64,000 nucleotides of DNA. Origin: Lytechinus variegatus (lineage: Eukaryota > Echinodermata > Echinoidea > Temnopleuroida > Toxopneustidae). Positions 30,979 to 43,521 of this stretch are shown here, in pieces (the stretch's first letter is position 1; every line of letters starts with the position of its first letter). The notes below the pieces were generated by a model. It saw only the letters and a program-made list of their open reading frames with translations. It was not told the origin of the DNA and did not search any database. The DNA is taken from NCBI RefSeq assembly GCF_018143015.1, contig NC_054748.1, forward strand, positions 11,026,967 through 11,090,966, given 5' to 3'. A program made the position numbers and the translations under genes.

Positions 30979-32950
30979 AATGTACTTTTTTACTCGCTGT
31001 TTAATCCACTATTTCTTCGTCAGAGGGTGCACCTTCCCCTTTTCAAGGATATTGCCAATAATCTTTATTGAATAATTCTTAATTATAATACTCAGAGCCC
31101 ACAAAGTTGTTTTTTATAAAAAAAAAATTGCAAAGTAATACAAAGCCATACATCAGATGTTGTTTGAAAAAGCCATACATCATTGTATAACTTCAGTTCC
31201 CTAAATATCAATGCCAAAAACAAAACTGGGTTGACATGAAGCGACAAGAAGTTCTATTGTAATTGGCGGCGTTATATTGTAGGAGATCACACACCACACA
31301 CACACACAAAATAAATTGAACGAAAGATATTAAAATAATTGTCGATTCATCATATAAAAAATAAGAAAAGATATATATATAGTTTTAATGTGAAAGTAAA
31401 TTCCAAGGGAAGAACATACATTTGCCACACAGACAAGACATGTTAATAAGAAGCCATACAATAATAATTTCCGATACATCAAATAGAATAAATAGAATAA
31501 GAAAATATATAGAAACAGGAAACACGTTAATTCGGGGGAAAGACTATGAATTTACCACGCAATAAACACATTTTAATGAGAAGCCATACAATTGATACGA
31601 TATTTATTTCGTTTGAAATGTCATCAACGACATACGTGTTATTCCGCAGAAAAAAAATGTACGTTTCCCTTTTCGCGTGCAAGAATTATAGCAGAAACTC
31701 TATGTATCTAAAATAAAAAGAAAAAATACGCATAACCTTTCTTACAAATGGAAAAAATTGTTTTCAAAGAACGTTCTTTTTGGCCTTTTTGGGGTTTGTT
31801 TTATAATTGAACCCATACAAATGAACAAATTTAGAAGTTTCCAAAGAAAGTTCTCTTTTTTCCCCGGTTGGTTTTGATAACAATGTTTAGGCCATCTATT
31901 CTTGTAAATGAAAATAAAGTAAAGGTTTTCAGAATATGTATTTCTGGCTTGACCTTGTTGGTAATTCTTTGGATGCTTTATTTCGACGCCGTTCAATAAC
32001 TTCCTTTTTGTAAGCAATGAATTTATATATACTTCGCCAATGCTTTGCCAATTCATTTTACATCTATAAATAGGTTATCCCAATCATGTTCCAATTAATC
32101 AAGATATATCGTGAGTATCCAGTTTAGTTTGGGAGATGTGGAAGATTATGTTTAACTTTATTTATATCATATTTAACCATTTAATCTATATAAAGTAAAT
32201 ATGTTTATCCCTGACTCAATAAAGCAAAGCCTTTGTCTTCAAAGACGTGATATATCAATTATTTGAAGTCTTTTTAAAAATCAAGAGGGATTCGTGTTAC
32301 AATTTTATCTTAATGGACACGATTAATTTAGCACCGGAGTCGGAACAAGCATTTTAGGAGGGCATTACAGACACCTCACGGGTGCGCTCTTGCCGCAGTC
32401 AGGACAACAGACCGACTCCATGTCGACCTAAGCTGATACGTTATTTTCAACGGCATACCACCGGCCGATTTAGAGTTGGATTCGTTGGTATGACTGTAGC
32501 CTCTATCAATAAATCTCTGTCACTTCTCACCAACTACTTCAAAAAAAAATCTTATTCCCAAATCGGTTTCTATCACTAACGCAATCGCCTTGACATTGCG
32601 TCCTAATCAAGACCCGGCATACCATACGTCCAAGCCGACATATCCAGGTCGTATATCAGTATGTCTCTTATCAGAGCATTCCGGAAATGTTGACTTATTT
32701 TTATAGATATTTTAAAGAATGATGAACCGTGGGCCCTACATTGGGTGAACTTATAGAGCGGACGCGAAATTCGTTTTTCCAAGTTGACATTGTTTTAGCT
32801 ACGTTGGTTGTTAATCATGATATTTGAAGGTGACATGTGTTTTAAGAGCTCTATACTTTCAGAGGGTCGTGTAGAGTCGAGAAGAGAAATGTCTTAAAAT
32901 ATGCTTTTGCAGTTGTATATTATTGTCAGAATCTCGCCATTATCTCATGT
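30979..32950. other. Gene desert, no gene seen
   Basis: AT-rich sequence with a repeated AGCCATAC motif (31144-31590) and no recognisable exon. The open frame at 32056-31742 on the minus strand has no family similarity. Confidence 0.4.
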
Positions 32951-32954
32951 TTAA

Positions 32955-33557
32955 AGGTCAAGTCCACCTCAGAAATATGTTGATTTGAATCAATAGAGAA
33001 AAATTAGACAAGTACAATGCTGAAGATTTCATCAAAATCGGATGTAAAATAAGAATGTTATGACATTTCAAAGTTTCGCTAATTTTCAACAAAATAGTTA
33101 TATGAACGAGCCAGTTACATCCAAATGAGAGAGTTGATGATGTCACTCACTCACCATTTCTTTTGTTTTTTATTGTTTGAATTATACAATATTTCAATTT
33201 TTATGAATTTGACGATTAGGACCTCCTTGCCTGAAGCACAAAATGTTAAAATAATGGAATTCCACGTGTTCAGGGAGGAATGAAACTTCATTTCACATGA
33301 CAATGACGAGAAAATCAAAATATTTCATATTTCAAACAATAAAAAACAAAATAAATAGTGAGTGAATGACATCATCGACTCTCTCATTTGGATTTAGCTG
33401 GCTCGTTCATATAACTGTTTTTGTGAAATGAAGCGAAATTTTGAAATGTCATAACTTTCTTATTTTACATCCGATTTTGATGAAATTTTCAGTGTTATGC
33501 TTGTTGAATTTTTCTCTTTTTATTCAAATGAAGTTTTTGTTGGGGTGGACTTGTCCT
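32955..33557. mobile_element. Foldback element in a TTAA site, family F1, copy 2
   Basis: 603 bp between TTAA at 32951-32954 and 33558-33561. Ends AGGTCAAGTCCACC and GGGGTGGACTTGTCCT. The long arms contain ATCGGATGTAAAATAAGAAT on one side and its inverse on the other. TGATGTCA lies at 33138-33145, and GACATCATC sits in the right half. This is the best preserved copy. Confidence 0.8.
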
Positions 33558-33789
33558 TTAACAAAGGCGTATATCACGCCGTGGCGGACCCACAGGGGCG
33601 CCCCAAACAGAATCCAACAATTCAAAATGATTGAAGGAGAAATTATTTTCTTTTGTTCATGTATTATTTGAGATATTACTATACATTTTTTTTATATTTG
33701 GGACCCAATAGATAATATCTTGCTAACAAGCTCCCCGTTGTCCAGAAAATATATTGCTATGACTAAATGCAATAGTTTTAATTTCCTTC

Positions 33790-34080
33790 TTCCTGTTATT
33801 ATTATTATTATTATTCTTGTCCTCCTTATTTTCCTTCTTCTTCTTCTTTTTTTTTCTTTGTCTTCTTCTTGTGGTAACAGTACATGTCACCGTCTGGTGT
33901 ATTATCGGTACTTTTTTTTCCTTCTTCTTTTTTCTTCTTCTTCTTTTACTTTTCCTCGTCCTTTTCTTCTTGTTCTTCTCCTACTCAGTTCTTCTTCTGC
34001 TTCTTTCTTTTCTCCTTTTCTCTCCTTTCCTGTTCTTTCTTTTTCCTTTTCTTTCTCTTCTTCTACTACACTTTACCTTT
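33790..34080. repeat. Polypyrimidine (CTT)n-rich tract
   Basis: Almost pure T/C on the plus strand for about 250 bp. The three overlapping Phe/Ser/Leu-rich open frames are composition artefacts. Confidence 0.85.
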
Positions 34081-34319
34081 CGATCCATCCAGCTTCCTTC
34101 CATATTTTCCTTTCAATATCTTTCACTCTCTTTTGAACGGGTATCTTGTAAGAATGTCAATTTATGATGATCATATACTGCATACTAGGATGGGGGGGGG
34201 TTGGCAGCATGCAGACATCTCATCACCTATTTCTTATAATTTATGAATTTCGAATTATGAATTCTAAGGGTTATCAACCTATTGCAGAAAAGTTATCACT
34301 AAGTTGTATTGTTTATGTA

Positions 34320-34440
34320 GAGTTAGATTGTTATGATATATTTTATTTTGCATTTTTGTGTATATGTTATGTGTTTAAAGTCATGGGAAACTAAATTTCT
34401 GTGTATGCCTTGCATTCATGGACCAATAAAACAATCTTGA
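34320..34440 (+). mobile_element. Probable LINE 3' end fragment
   Basis: GTGTATGCCTTGCATTCATG, then ACCAATAAAACAATCTTGAA, ending in a short TCTTGAA-type tandem tail. This is typical of 5'-truncated non-LTR elements. No ORF remains. Confidence 0.4.
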
Positions 34441-35318
34441 ATCTTGATGAATTGCCTTCCATATCTGAATTCAGTGATCCATCCCTGGTTCGATGTTTTA
34501 TGCATTAGAGCTAAATAGTACCTTTCATTTAGTCTATTTCAACATCCACTTCAACAACAAATTAATCAATTAATCAAATAATAACAAAAAGGTTAGCATG
34601 GTAAATGGAACAATAATAATGAGCGCATGACATTTTCTATATATTTATATTTTTTGTTATATTGTACATTGCTTCATAAAGAGCAATAAAAGTGGCATTC
34701 AAATCGGGGGGGGGGGGGGTGTAACATTTGTTTTCATACGAGTATACATACATTTCTCTTTTAAACTTTCTCTTAAATACGTTTTACCTTCTACTTCCTC
34801 TTATTGAACTTCCTTTCAGTTCTCGGATCTTTTTACCACACCAACCAAAGTTACAATCGGACTTCCGATTGCTTATCCACGTATTATTACCCCTGCACAG
34901 TCTTATCACCAATAAACATCCTTTTGTTTCTTGATCATATACTGCATTTTCCATCTAAAATAAGAATGCGGGGACTTTCGAAATGTTTCCCCAATTAAGT
35001 GAAGTTGGGGTAGTCATCGATACTCAGTAGTAGACAAAACAAAATAATTTCCTCTGTACTACTTTTGAATTTGCCTGACCTATTTATGGTAACACTACAC
35101 AATTTGTTTCATGTGTCTGATAACTTTGTTTTCTAGTAAATATAGACCATTATTGAAAACTGATATTTCCCAAGTCAGAATGTTCAACCTCGGTTTGCTG
35201 ACTTGGTAACAATTACAAATTAATCACAATATCAACAAAATAAAATATGTACGTAATTCGTTGTAATATCGTGCCATTGTAATCACTACAGGTTCACGTC
35301 AATTCATTCAATGTTTTT
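34441..35318. other. Intergenic, poly-G run, no gene seen
   Basis: A G13-14 run lies at about 34707-34720. Otherwise anonymous. Confidence 0.4.
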
Positions 35319-35322
35319 TTAA

Positions 35323-35918
35323 AGGGGAATCCTACCCAAATAAAAACGTGTTTTTATAGGAAAAAGAAGAATCAGACAAGTTGATAGATGAAAGTTTGAA
35401 TAATATCGGACAAACAATACGAAAGATCTGAATTTTTAAAAGTTGTAAATATTGGTAATCACTATACCCACGGAGACTTCAGATTGGCCGCATATATGAT
35501 GTCATAGTGATGTAAGGCAAGGACTACTCTTCCATGTACTCCAATACGTAAAATGGCTAAGATATCATTTTTCCAATAACTTTTATTTTAAATCATATTT
35601 TTCCTTCATGAGGATATAAACAATATACTACCTGGGTTATATTTAAATTACTGCCACAGGGGGGACGGGTACTTATGAGAAAACCACAAATCCTTGATTA
35701 TTAAGTACATAGCATATGGGAAAGTTTTCTTTGCCCCTTGTTATTATTTTACTTACCCAGTTGCCAATTTGAAATCTTCATAGTCCTAGTGATCTTGATT
35801 TTAAATGAGCTATAACTTCCGTATTGCTTGTCCGATTTCTTTCATAATTTCACCCTTGTGTTTAGTATATTTTTCTCCTTTCCAACACAATATTTTATGG
35901 CCAAGGCTGGATTCCCCT
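35323..35918. mobile_element. Foldback-type element in a TTAA site, family F3
   Basis: 596 bp between TTAA at 35319-35322 and 35919-35922, with ends AGGGGAATCC and GGATTCCCCT. The inner sequence ATATCGGACAAACAATACGA is matched inverted near 35815-35840. TGATGTCA is at 35497-35504. Related in layout to families F1 and F2. Confidence 0.75.
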
Positions 35919-35989
35919 TTAAGTTGTTTTTTTTCTTCTTCTTCTTCTTCTTTAAATCATGATTGACCGTTACAAACTTAAATGCACGT

Positions 35990-36265
35990 ACACTGTTAAA
36001 AAAAAACGAAGAAAAAAAAGAAGATTTTGCAGAAAGCAATAACAGAATCATTCTGTAAATTCATAAAACAGGAATTTTTCTGCAATTTAACAGAACAGGT
36101 CAGTTAAAAAGGGGAAAGGGTGTTTTATTGAAGGAAATTTGTAAGATTCCATACACTAAATACCAATTTTCTGTAAGATTACGCAATCTGGTAAGATTAC
36201 AGGTGTTCTCGAGACTCTGCTGCAGGAACTTCTTTTATTTTAAGGATAAAATTTCTAACCGTGTA
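35990..36265. mobile_element. MITE-like element, family P, copy 2 (inverted relative to copy 1)
   Basis: TACACTGTTAAAAAA at the left and TTTCTAACCGTGTA at the right. The block TCTCGAGACTCTGCTGCAGG is the reverse complement of the copy at 23736-24060. Inserted 70 bp from the end of the F3 element. Confidence 0.7.
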
Positions 36266-36826
36266 GCACACTGCTCACGTGTTTTCGAAAGCGGGGAAAA
36301 GGCAAAAAATCATGTATTTATGGTCATCATATTTTGATAAATACAAAATTAAGAAACCAGTGCTATAATGATAATGATATTTAAAGTACTAGCAGAACAT
36401 TAAGAAATACTAAAAATTTAGTATAATCGTGCATGTAGAACGAAATATAAAGTGTTCAATTACCCAATACTATTCGGCGAACTTAAAGCTAATTTTCAAG
36501 AACTGACACAGCAATAGCAATGTAGCTATGACCTATAGGCCTATCTGTAGAAAGGAATATTTAATTTGGAATTGATCTTTCGTTTTCGTTTAAAAAGCGG
36601 TATTCTATACCTCCGTTGTTTGTATGATAAGAGATACAGGGAAATTTGTACAGAATGACCAGGAAAATTGAATAAGTCCTATTGGAAGATTTTGATTTTT
36701 TTATTAATTTGAATGCAAACAAATCCCATGAATTTTGGCGGAACTTGTAAATACTTGTCAAAATAAAGAAGTAAGGTTAAACTTTAATTGATATCTCAAT
36801 TGTTACATGTTATCAATTTTTCAGGG
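36266..36826. other. Intergenic, no gene seen
   Basis: Anonymous AT-rich sequence. Confidence 0.35.
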
Positions 36827-36834
36827 TTTCAACC

Positions 36835-36952
36835 CATTGGCGGCGGAAGCCAAAAATTTTTAGGAGGGGACAACCCAAGAAAAGAATTTGACAAGCAAAA
36901 AGTTTATCAACCTAAACATTTTACGGGGGACGCGTACGAAAATAAATTGACA

Positions 36953-37003
<51 letters not shown>

Positions 37004-37095
37004 TCATCAACTACAAATTTAGGGGGGACCGTCCCCCCCTCCTCAAATTTAGGGGGGGACACGTCCCCCCGTCCCCCCCGCTTCCGCCGCCTATG
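36835..37095. mobile_element. hAT-like non-autonomous element with exact 8-bp target duplication
   Basis: Ends CATTGGCGGCGGAAGCC and GCTTCCGCCGCCTATG are inverted repeats. The 8-mer TTTCAACC flanks both sides (36827-36834 and 37096-37103). The interior carries a run of 46 A (36956-37001) and G/C runs. No coding capacity. The 8-bp duplication and TIR type point to the hAT superfamily. Confidence 0.8.
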
Positions 37096-37261
37096 TTTCA
37101 ACCTACGTTTTCCAAACGTAATTATAAATTGTACCTTTTTTCTCTAGATCTGGAAACAATGTACTTCAATGTCTCTTCGTTTCCAACTCAAATATTGAAT
37201 TATTTGCTCTTTTGTTTGTTTTGCTTTTGTTTTTTATAAACGAATGAATAATGTCACTGAT

Positions 37262-37415
37262 ATCATTTAGGGGACTAGCGTAGGATAGGCCCTTGGCCTT
37301 TAATGGTCAGTGGTAGATACTGAATATTTTTATTCCTATATTTTTTGGTAAATTTAATTTGTATTTGATGTTCTTTGTTGACATTATGAAAATAAATCAA
37401 TTTAATTTAATTTGA
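37262..37415 (+). mobile_element. Probable LINE 3' end fragment with TTTAA-type tail
   Basis: Ends ATGAAAATAAATCAATTTAA and then repeats TTTAA/TTTGA units, the tail form expected of a truncated CR1/L2-like element. Identification is tentative. Confidence 0.35.
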
Positions 37416-38231
37416 TTTTTATACTATTTTTTTGACAAAAAGGTATTAATATGATATAATAGTATGCAATAGAAAATGTAAACTACACAAATTATGAGAT
37501 ACGTCTGCGGCTTCAGTGAAGGTACCTTGCTAGAATTCCGAGAGAAAGAAAAAAAATCCCCTCATGAGTGCAAATTTAGTATTAGCATGGACTTACTAGT
37601 AGGTCCATTGTATTAGAAGGTCCATGAAATTCTTGAGGAATCAGATGAATGGGTTTTAAGGATAAAATGTGTATAAATGGCACGTGGATACTGTACTTGT
37701 TTGTTCAATGAGCTTGCTAAGAAGAATGCGAGAAGTATGTCAACTATTCAAAGAATTCGTCCCCACCTTGCCTCCCGTCCAGTTCGTACATCCTTTGGGA
37801 AGGATAGCCATTACCCCCTGGTCAAGCCTGTACACCCCTTGGGAATGAGAACCAGAACACCCTGGTCAAGCATAAACAGTCTGAGTGGGGTGATCATCTG
37901 TCTCCTCAAGGATTCAGCGCGAACAGATTGAAAATTTTAAACCACTTTTGAGGGAATTTTAACGAATATCGATTAATGTAATTGTTAAAAGTCTTCATTT
38001 TTCTGTTAGGTTCCCGCTTCTGTCGATTACTTCTATTTTTTTACTCTATCTGAAGTACGCCTTCAGGCTATTCAATAATTCTCTAAATGTGAATAATTGA
38101 ATTTCACAAGCTTGTTGCCATGTTAATCTACATTCTGCTTTTATCAAAATGAGTATGGTAACATTCCCCTTAAAGAAAAGGAGTGAGACGTTTGACCAAT
38201 GTTCTATAGGTTTATATATTAAATAAATAAT
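37416..38231. other. Intergenic, no gene seen
   Basis: Contains a two-unit tandem repeat of about 43 bp at roughly 37786-37873 (ACCCCCTGGTCAAGCCTGTA). The open frame across it shows no family similarity. Confidence 0.35.
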
Positions 38232-38497
38232 GATATAGGGTATTTATATTGAGCACATATCCACCTTGTTGGGTGCTCAAGGCGCTCCTATATTACCCGG
38301 CTAAGCTAGGCGTTCATAGCGCACACATCTTTTTAAGGAATTACTTCCTACCGGTACCCATTTACCTCACCTGGGTTGAGTGCAGCACATTGTGGATCAG
38401 TTTCTTGCTGAAGGAAATTACGCCATGACTGGGATTCGAACCCACGACCCTCTGTTTCAAAGTCAAATGAGTAATCCACTGGGCCACAACGCTCCAC
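38232..38497 (-). mobile_element. tRNA-derived SINE, family 1, copy D
   Basis: Reverse orientation; the plus strand ends in the complement of GTGGAGCGTTGTGGCCCAGT. The body block CTAGGCGTTCATAGCGCACA matches copy B closely, so B and D belong to one subfamily. Confidence 0.87.
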
Positions 38498-41400
38498 AAA
38501 ATGAAATTTGATAATATTGATTTATTCGATGATTAATTATATTTAACCATTAAACAAAGTTTCATGGTCATCATTTTTTAAGTCAAAACTGTTTTAGATG
38601 ATAACCTATCTGCAATAGGGTGTGGTATTCCATCGGTGCAACAATTACAAAATAAATAAAAAATCGTGCTCATATTATCATGCTCGGATAATCGTCGCCT
38701 ATTGACGCTTTGGTAGGATTAGAGCTTTGAACTTTTTTTATTGAACGATCCGCTTTTATCAAGTGGCTATAACCATCCTACTACAATAACCATTCAATCG
38801 AAGAATTCCGCCCTTGCCATTATATCACTGTCACACCCTACCGTGTAACGACACTGGTTTACGAACTGAGATGAAAAACCAATCATAGCACACAGCAAGT
38901 TCATTGAAAATGCAAGTCAAATCAAGTTGAAAACATATGGGTCTTTGTCGAAAAATTGGTAATTCGGAACAGAGGTTTCATCCGATGTTTCAGAGCTGAA
39001 GAAATATTGCAAATATTTCATCTGTCCACAGTCACGGTCGAAATTGCTGTTTCAATTGACAGACCCTCGACAAAGACTTCAATGTCATGGAAGGCACTTG
39101 ACAATAGGTTTTCTTTGTTCCAAAAAAGCGTATGCGTAGTTGTTCCGTAAACTCCCTGCTGTCAACAATCCAAGACATGACTTTTAACACACGCTCTATA
39201 CAAGGCGTATCAAAATATAAGTAATCCGAATTTGAAGTAATCATTGAATATTACAATTCACATTTACCAGAATGTAAAATGGCACCTTTTTCATATTACT
39301 ATTACCTTAATTGTACCACTGATGTCCCTGAATAAATTGATTTGGATTCAACATAGCGACTAAGATTCAAACTTACAAAAAAGGGGGAAACTACTAATGT
39401 AATAGCAAAAGACTGTTGTCTTTTATAAGTTTCCTCTTTTATTAAAAGAAATATGGCTCATCTGCCTAATTTTTGCAACGTTCCAGTGAAAATATAGAGA
39501 CAAATAATTGATCATCTTGGTCGTGATGGTTATCCACGATAAATAAGACTAAAATAGATGATTCTGTACGATGGAGAAACTTTATTTAGTGAGTTTTCTT
39601 CTTATCAATACATTCGTACACCTAACTTATTTTTTAAGGGGAGATGATGAAGCATTATCCCGGTCATGTTTGAACATATTGTTGTATTTTTAGAATTATC
39701 TAAAAACTTAGTGATTTATATTTAAAAAATTTGCTCTAGGATTGGTAAAAAAAATACATTACGTGATAGAGTGTAACGGGGCCTAAAAGAGTTTAAAGAT
39801 CGATGATCTAGTTCTAATATCAAACGAGGAAAATTACTTCTTTTCTTGCAGTGGCCAGTAATAAAATGTTCATTTTGGAACACTCTAACTGATTAAAAAA
39901 CATTCTTGATAAATGGAGAATTTTTTATCAAAGCTCTCGCATCATTTTAGAGCTTGCATCACAATTGGCGCTTTCTTTGTATTATATTGTTATCATGTTG
40001 ATGATATCGTTATGGTTCTAAAGCAGCATCTAAAATGATATATACAAATTCATTTATTGCACATCTCTAAAAAAACATACAGGATAAAATACATCGAGAT
40101 CAATCAAAATGACTCCATGTTAATGGAGTAATGAATATTGTAAAATGACAAATTAACAAAAATAACAAAATACATAGGATAATGAATGGACGTGAGGGAA
40201 TAGCAAAAGCCAAGTAGACCTATCTAGGCTACTTCCTGATTAACATTCATTACTGAAAAAAATTTATGAGATTGCAAGAAACACACATTTCAAAATCAAC
40301 AAACTAGTAAAGAATTTTAATAAAAAACAACTAAATTACAAAAAAATATTTAAAAAGCATATACATAATCATTAATCATAATATGATAATAATATCATAA
40401 CCATAATGATCATTGGTTCCAGAATCGGTCGCTTTGTTCCCTCGCATAACGTAATGGAAATTTGTCTTTGCCCCTGCTACCCCCATTGTCCTTAAAACAA
40501 ATAACCACCATTGTCAATTTGAGACATAAAAATATTCCGAGGGGCTAATGCATTGAGAATAAATTGACGTGACAAAACTACCAAAACATGTTTTTATACT
40601 TCTCTCTCAGTTACTGAAATAATACGAATATCTATTTCCATCTCCCGACAAAGGCTAGATTTCACCAAAGAATTTTTACAAGAAGTGATGATAGAAAAGC
40701 CCATAGACAGATGAGCCAATAGCATCACAAAAGACATCCAGATACTTAACCATTGTTACTGTCCATTGTCGTAAATAGGAAAGATAGGAATGTTGATTGG
40801 GGTAGATGTAAACAGACGTGCTTCGAGGTGGCTCTGTATCTGGACAGGTGTGATGACCGAAGAGTGTCCCGATGCTGCGGGGGAGTAATGCGCTACAATG
40901 CCGTAGCATTGACTTTTTCGCATCGGGTGAAAGTGTGTAAGTTGAGTGTTGTGGGTGCATGTGCCAGTGTGTGCTCCCCTAAAGTAGGGCCTACACCGGC
41001 CGCGTACGTGTTTTTAAAAGGCATTTCAGACCCTTTTTAATGTAATTTTAACAATTTCCACATGATGTTTTCATTCAAAAAAAAAACAATTGATTTGTAA
41101 TACATTAATTCTCCAATTCGACTTAAATCGATATCAGAATATCGCATTTTACAAGGCTACAAGTGATTGCGCGCGCTTGTGCGTTTGGGGAGAGTAAATG
41201 TGTGCGTGAGTTTCCATTAGACAATGGTCTACGGAATTGTATCAACGTGAGTTTGTCCCCGTTACACTTTTGATTATGATAATTAAAATAACATTTTAAA
41301 ATGGTTAGTGACAACCGATAAGTCCCTGCCATTTATAAGGATATAAAATTCTGTTTTTCTAATTTATGTAATTTGTGGGTACTTTCAAGGATAGATAATT

Positions 41401-41719
41401 ATCTGATTAAAACACAATTAACATACTTCAGCATGACTGTTTTTTTATCTACATCCAAATCAGACACACTCAATTTGTTTCGTCTTAATACCATTATTAA
41501 TGGCTAGTACGTGCATTATGATGAAGATAAGAATTCTTATCCGAGCAACCTTTTTCCTACCTTCCTTGTAATAGACATGAATAACTGACATTTAAGTTGT
41601 GAAATAAATGGTTTCTAATAATTATCCAAATCAACTTATGAAATACTCTCACACCAGTTTTTTAGAGTCATCAATTCATACTAGAGCTTCAGCAAAAAGT
41701 TTAACACAATCTTGAAGGA
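38498..41719. other. Gene desert with LINE debris
   Basis: Contains a dispersed repeat copy at 39040-39165 and a reverse-oriented probable LINE 3' end at 40041-40245 (minus strand AATAAATGAATTTG tail). No convincing exon. Confidence 0.35.
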
Positions 41720-41723
41720 TTAA

Positions 41724-42093
41724 AGGGGTCGTTCCTTTTTAAAGTGAAAGTTCTCCCTGACGAAAAGTTCATTCTAAAGAGAGAAGAAAAAAACAAAGCC
41801 TTGAAAAAAAATATCAAGGATTTACAAAGTTATAGAATGTATATTATCTTATTTGTGACATCATATGCAAGCAGCTTCCTCATATATCGGGAAGTAAGAA
41901 AAAATCAATGAAATTTTAATTTCTGAAGAAAAAAAAATATACCCTCAGTATATCAACAGACCAATTATTTCTCAACCGCTCCTGAAGGAATTTGTAGTCA
42001 TTATGAACCATTATCAAGTCCAAATCTATGCATTTTTTTATTACATATAACTTATCGGGCAGCTGTTCGTATACGACGTGGTTTACTTCCCCT
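41724..42093. mobile_element. Possible TTAA-site element, family F6
   Basis: TTAA then AGGGGTCGTTCC at the left; ACTTCCCCT then TTAA (42094-42097) at the right. It contains TGACATCA at 41856-41863. The arms are weakly matched and a second AGTGAAAGTTC start at 41743 suggests nesting, so boundaries are uncertain. Confidence 0.4.
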
Positions 42094-42408
42094 TTAATAT
42101 GACATAAACTCAATTGAGATCGACATGATTGATAAAGCGATTGGCATGTAAGACGAATGTTCTGTATCAATGATTTCAATACAATTGAGAGGTAACATTA
42201 TTTCAAGGTTAAGAAATTGGTTGATTGGAATGTCACGAGATATCGTCCTTGCCCTCCATTATGCTAACAAGACTATTTCGGGCGCATTTATATGCGACCA
42301 TGGATAATCTTAGTGCAAGCTCTTGCACCTCGGTCTAGAGCCATCCACGGCCAATAAATATATATACTACATGCTGAAGATCTAGGTAAGAATAAAGTCC
42401 AAAATGTA

Positions 42409-42720
42409 CTGGCGGATCCAGGGGGGGGCACAGCCGGCCATTGCCCCCCCCCCCCTTTGAGAAGCAAAATCAAAATTTGTAATGTAAAATTGCCGTTAAA
42501 ACAGAAGTGTGCCCCCCCCCTTCGAAAATGAACCCTTTTTTGCCTGTCAATTTTTTTTTCTGGGACGAAATATCCTTAATTTTTTAATGAAAATCTTTTT
42601 TTTTTGCTTGTCAATTTTGTTTTCTTTTGTTTAGAACACGTATTGTTTTTGCTTGTCATTTTTTTTTCGGCAAAATGTGCCATCCCCCCCCCCCTTTAGA
42701 AAATCTGGGATCCGCCCCTG
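42409..42720. mobile_element. hAT-like non-autonomous element
   Basis: Ends CTGGCGGATCCAGGGG and GGGATCCGCCCCTG are inverted. The flanking 8-mers AAAATGTA (42401-42408) and AATATGTA (42721-42728) differ at one base. The interior has several poly-C and poly-T runs. Non-coding. Confidence 0.65.
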
Positions 42721-42728
42721 AATATGTA

Positions 42729-43521
42729 AATGAAAATCTTTATATGGCATCGTAAGTTTTATCCTTTCTTCTTCGTTGTCTAGGTTTGCTACTGAGTTTC
42801 TGAGAAACTGACAAGGTTTGCTCTGTCAGCTCTGTTGCTGATAGTTAAAGCCGATCTCTAGTTTTTGTAAGTCCTCCTAAAGTGCATTTTACTATTACAA
42901 TTCATTACATGTGCCCCAAAACAGCTCTGGCGTTAAGAGTAATGATAAAAAAGTGGGTTTTATTGGATAAATTTACACACTTTACGTCAAAATTTAATTC
43001 GATAGGGTGCCCGATCAAATATTTGCGAATTTCTAAGGCGAAAAATTTAGGATATGATCTTTGTCAGTAGTTTTGAAGTGAGTGCTCAAACGTTTTTTAA
43101 ATAAAACTATAAAACCATTATGAGGAGATGGCCTTTGATTAAGATTTAAATCAAACGGTCAGAAAGTGCCATATGTATTTAGTAATAGGGGAAAAATATT
43201 CAATGACTACTTAGACTTTTTTTATTAATTATAATGGGCTATGATATTCCATGAACCTTTACACAAACTTTGGATTGTCTTTAAAAACGCCTTACTCTGA
43301 ACATAACCTCGCCGTGCTTACGGCTGGATAGGATAAAGATGAAGATAAAGATGACGACACAAGCATCAACCTATGGATTGTAGTCATGAATTTCCTGGAC
43401 CCACAAAACTTATACGACCAGAAAAAAAGAAGAAAAATGAAAGGGAATGAAATTGTGATATATGTATTTTTTCAATCGGTCAAAGACTTAGGCTTAAGAG
43501 CATGATATTTAAAAAAAAAAA
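42729..43521. other. Intergenic, no gene seen
   Basis: Anonymous AT-rich sequence. Confidence 0.35.

Noticed and set aside
33720..34246. Three overlapping Phe/Ser/Leu-rich open frames of 116-138 codons
   Set aside because: They lie on a polypyrimidine tract that lacks stop codons by composition; there is no start context, family match or splice sites.
37677..37931. 84-codon open frame
   Set aside because: It spans a two-unit 43-bp tandem repeat and has no family similarity; a chance frame is the simplest explanation.
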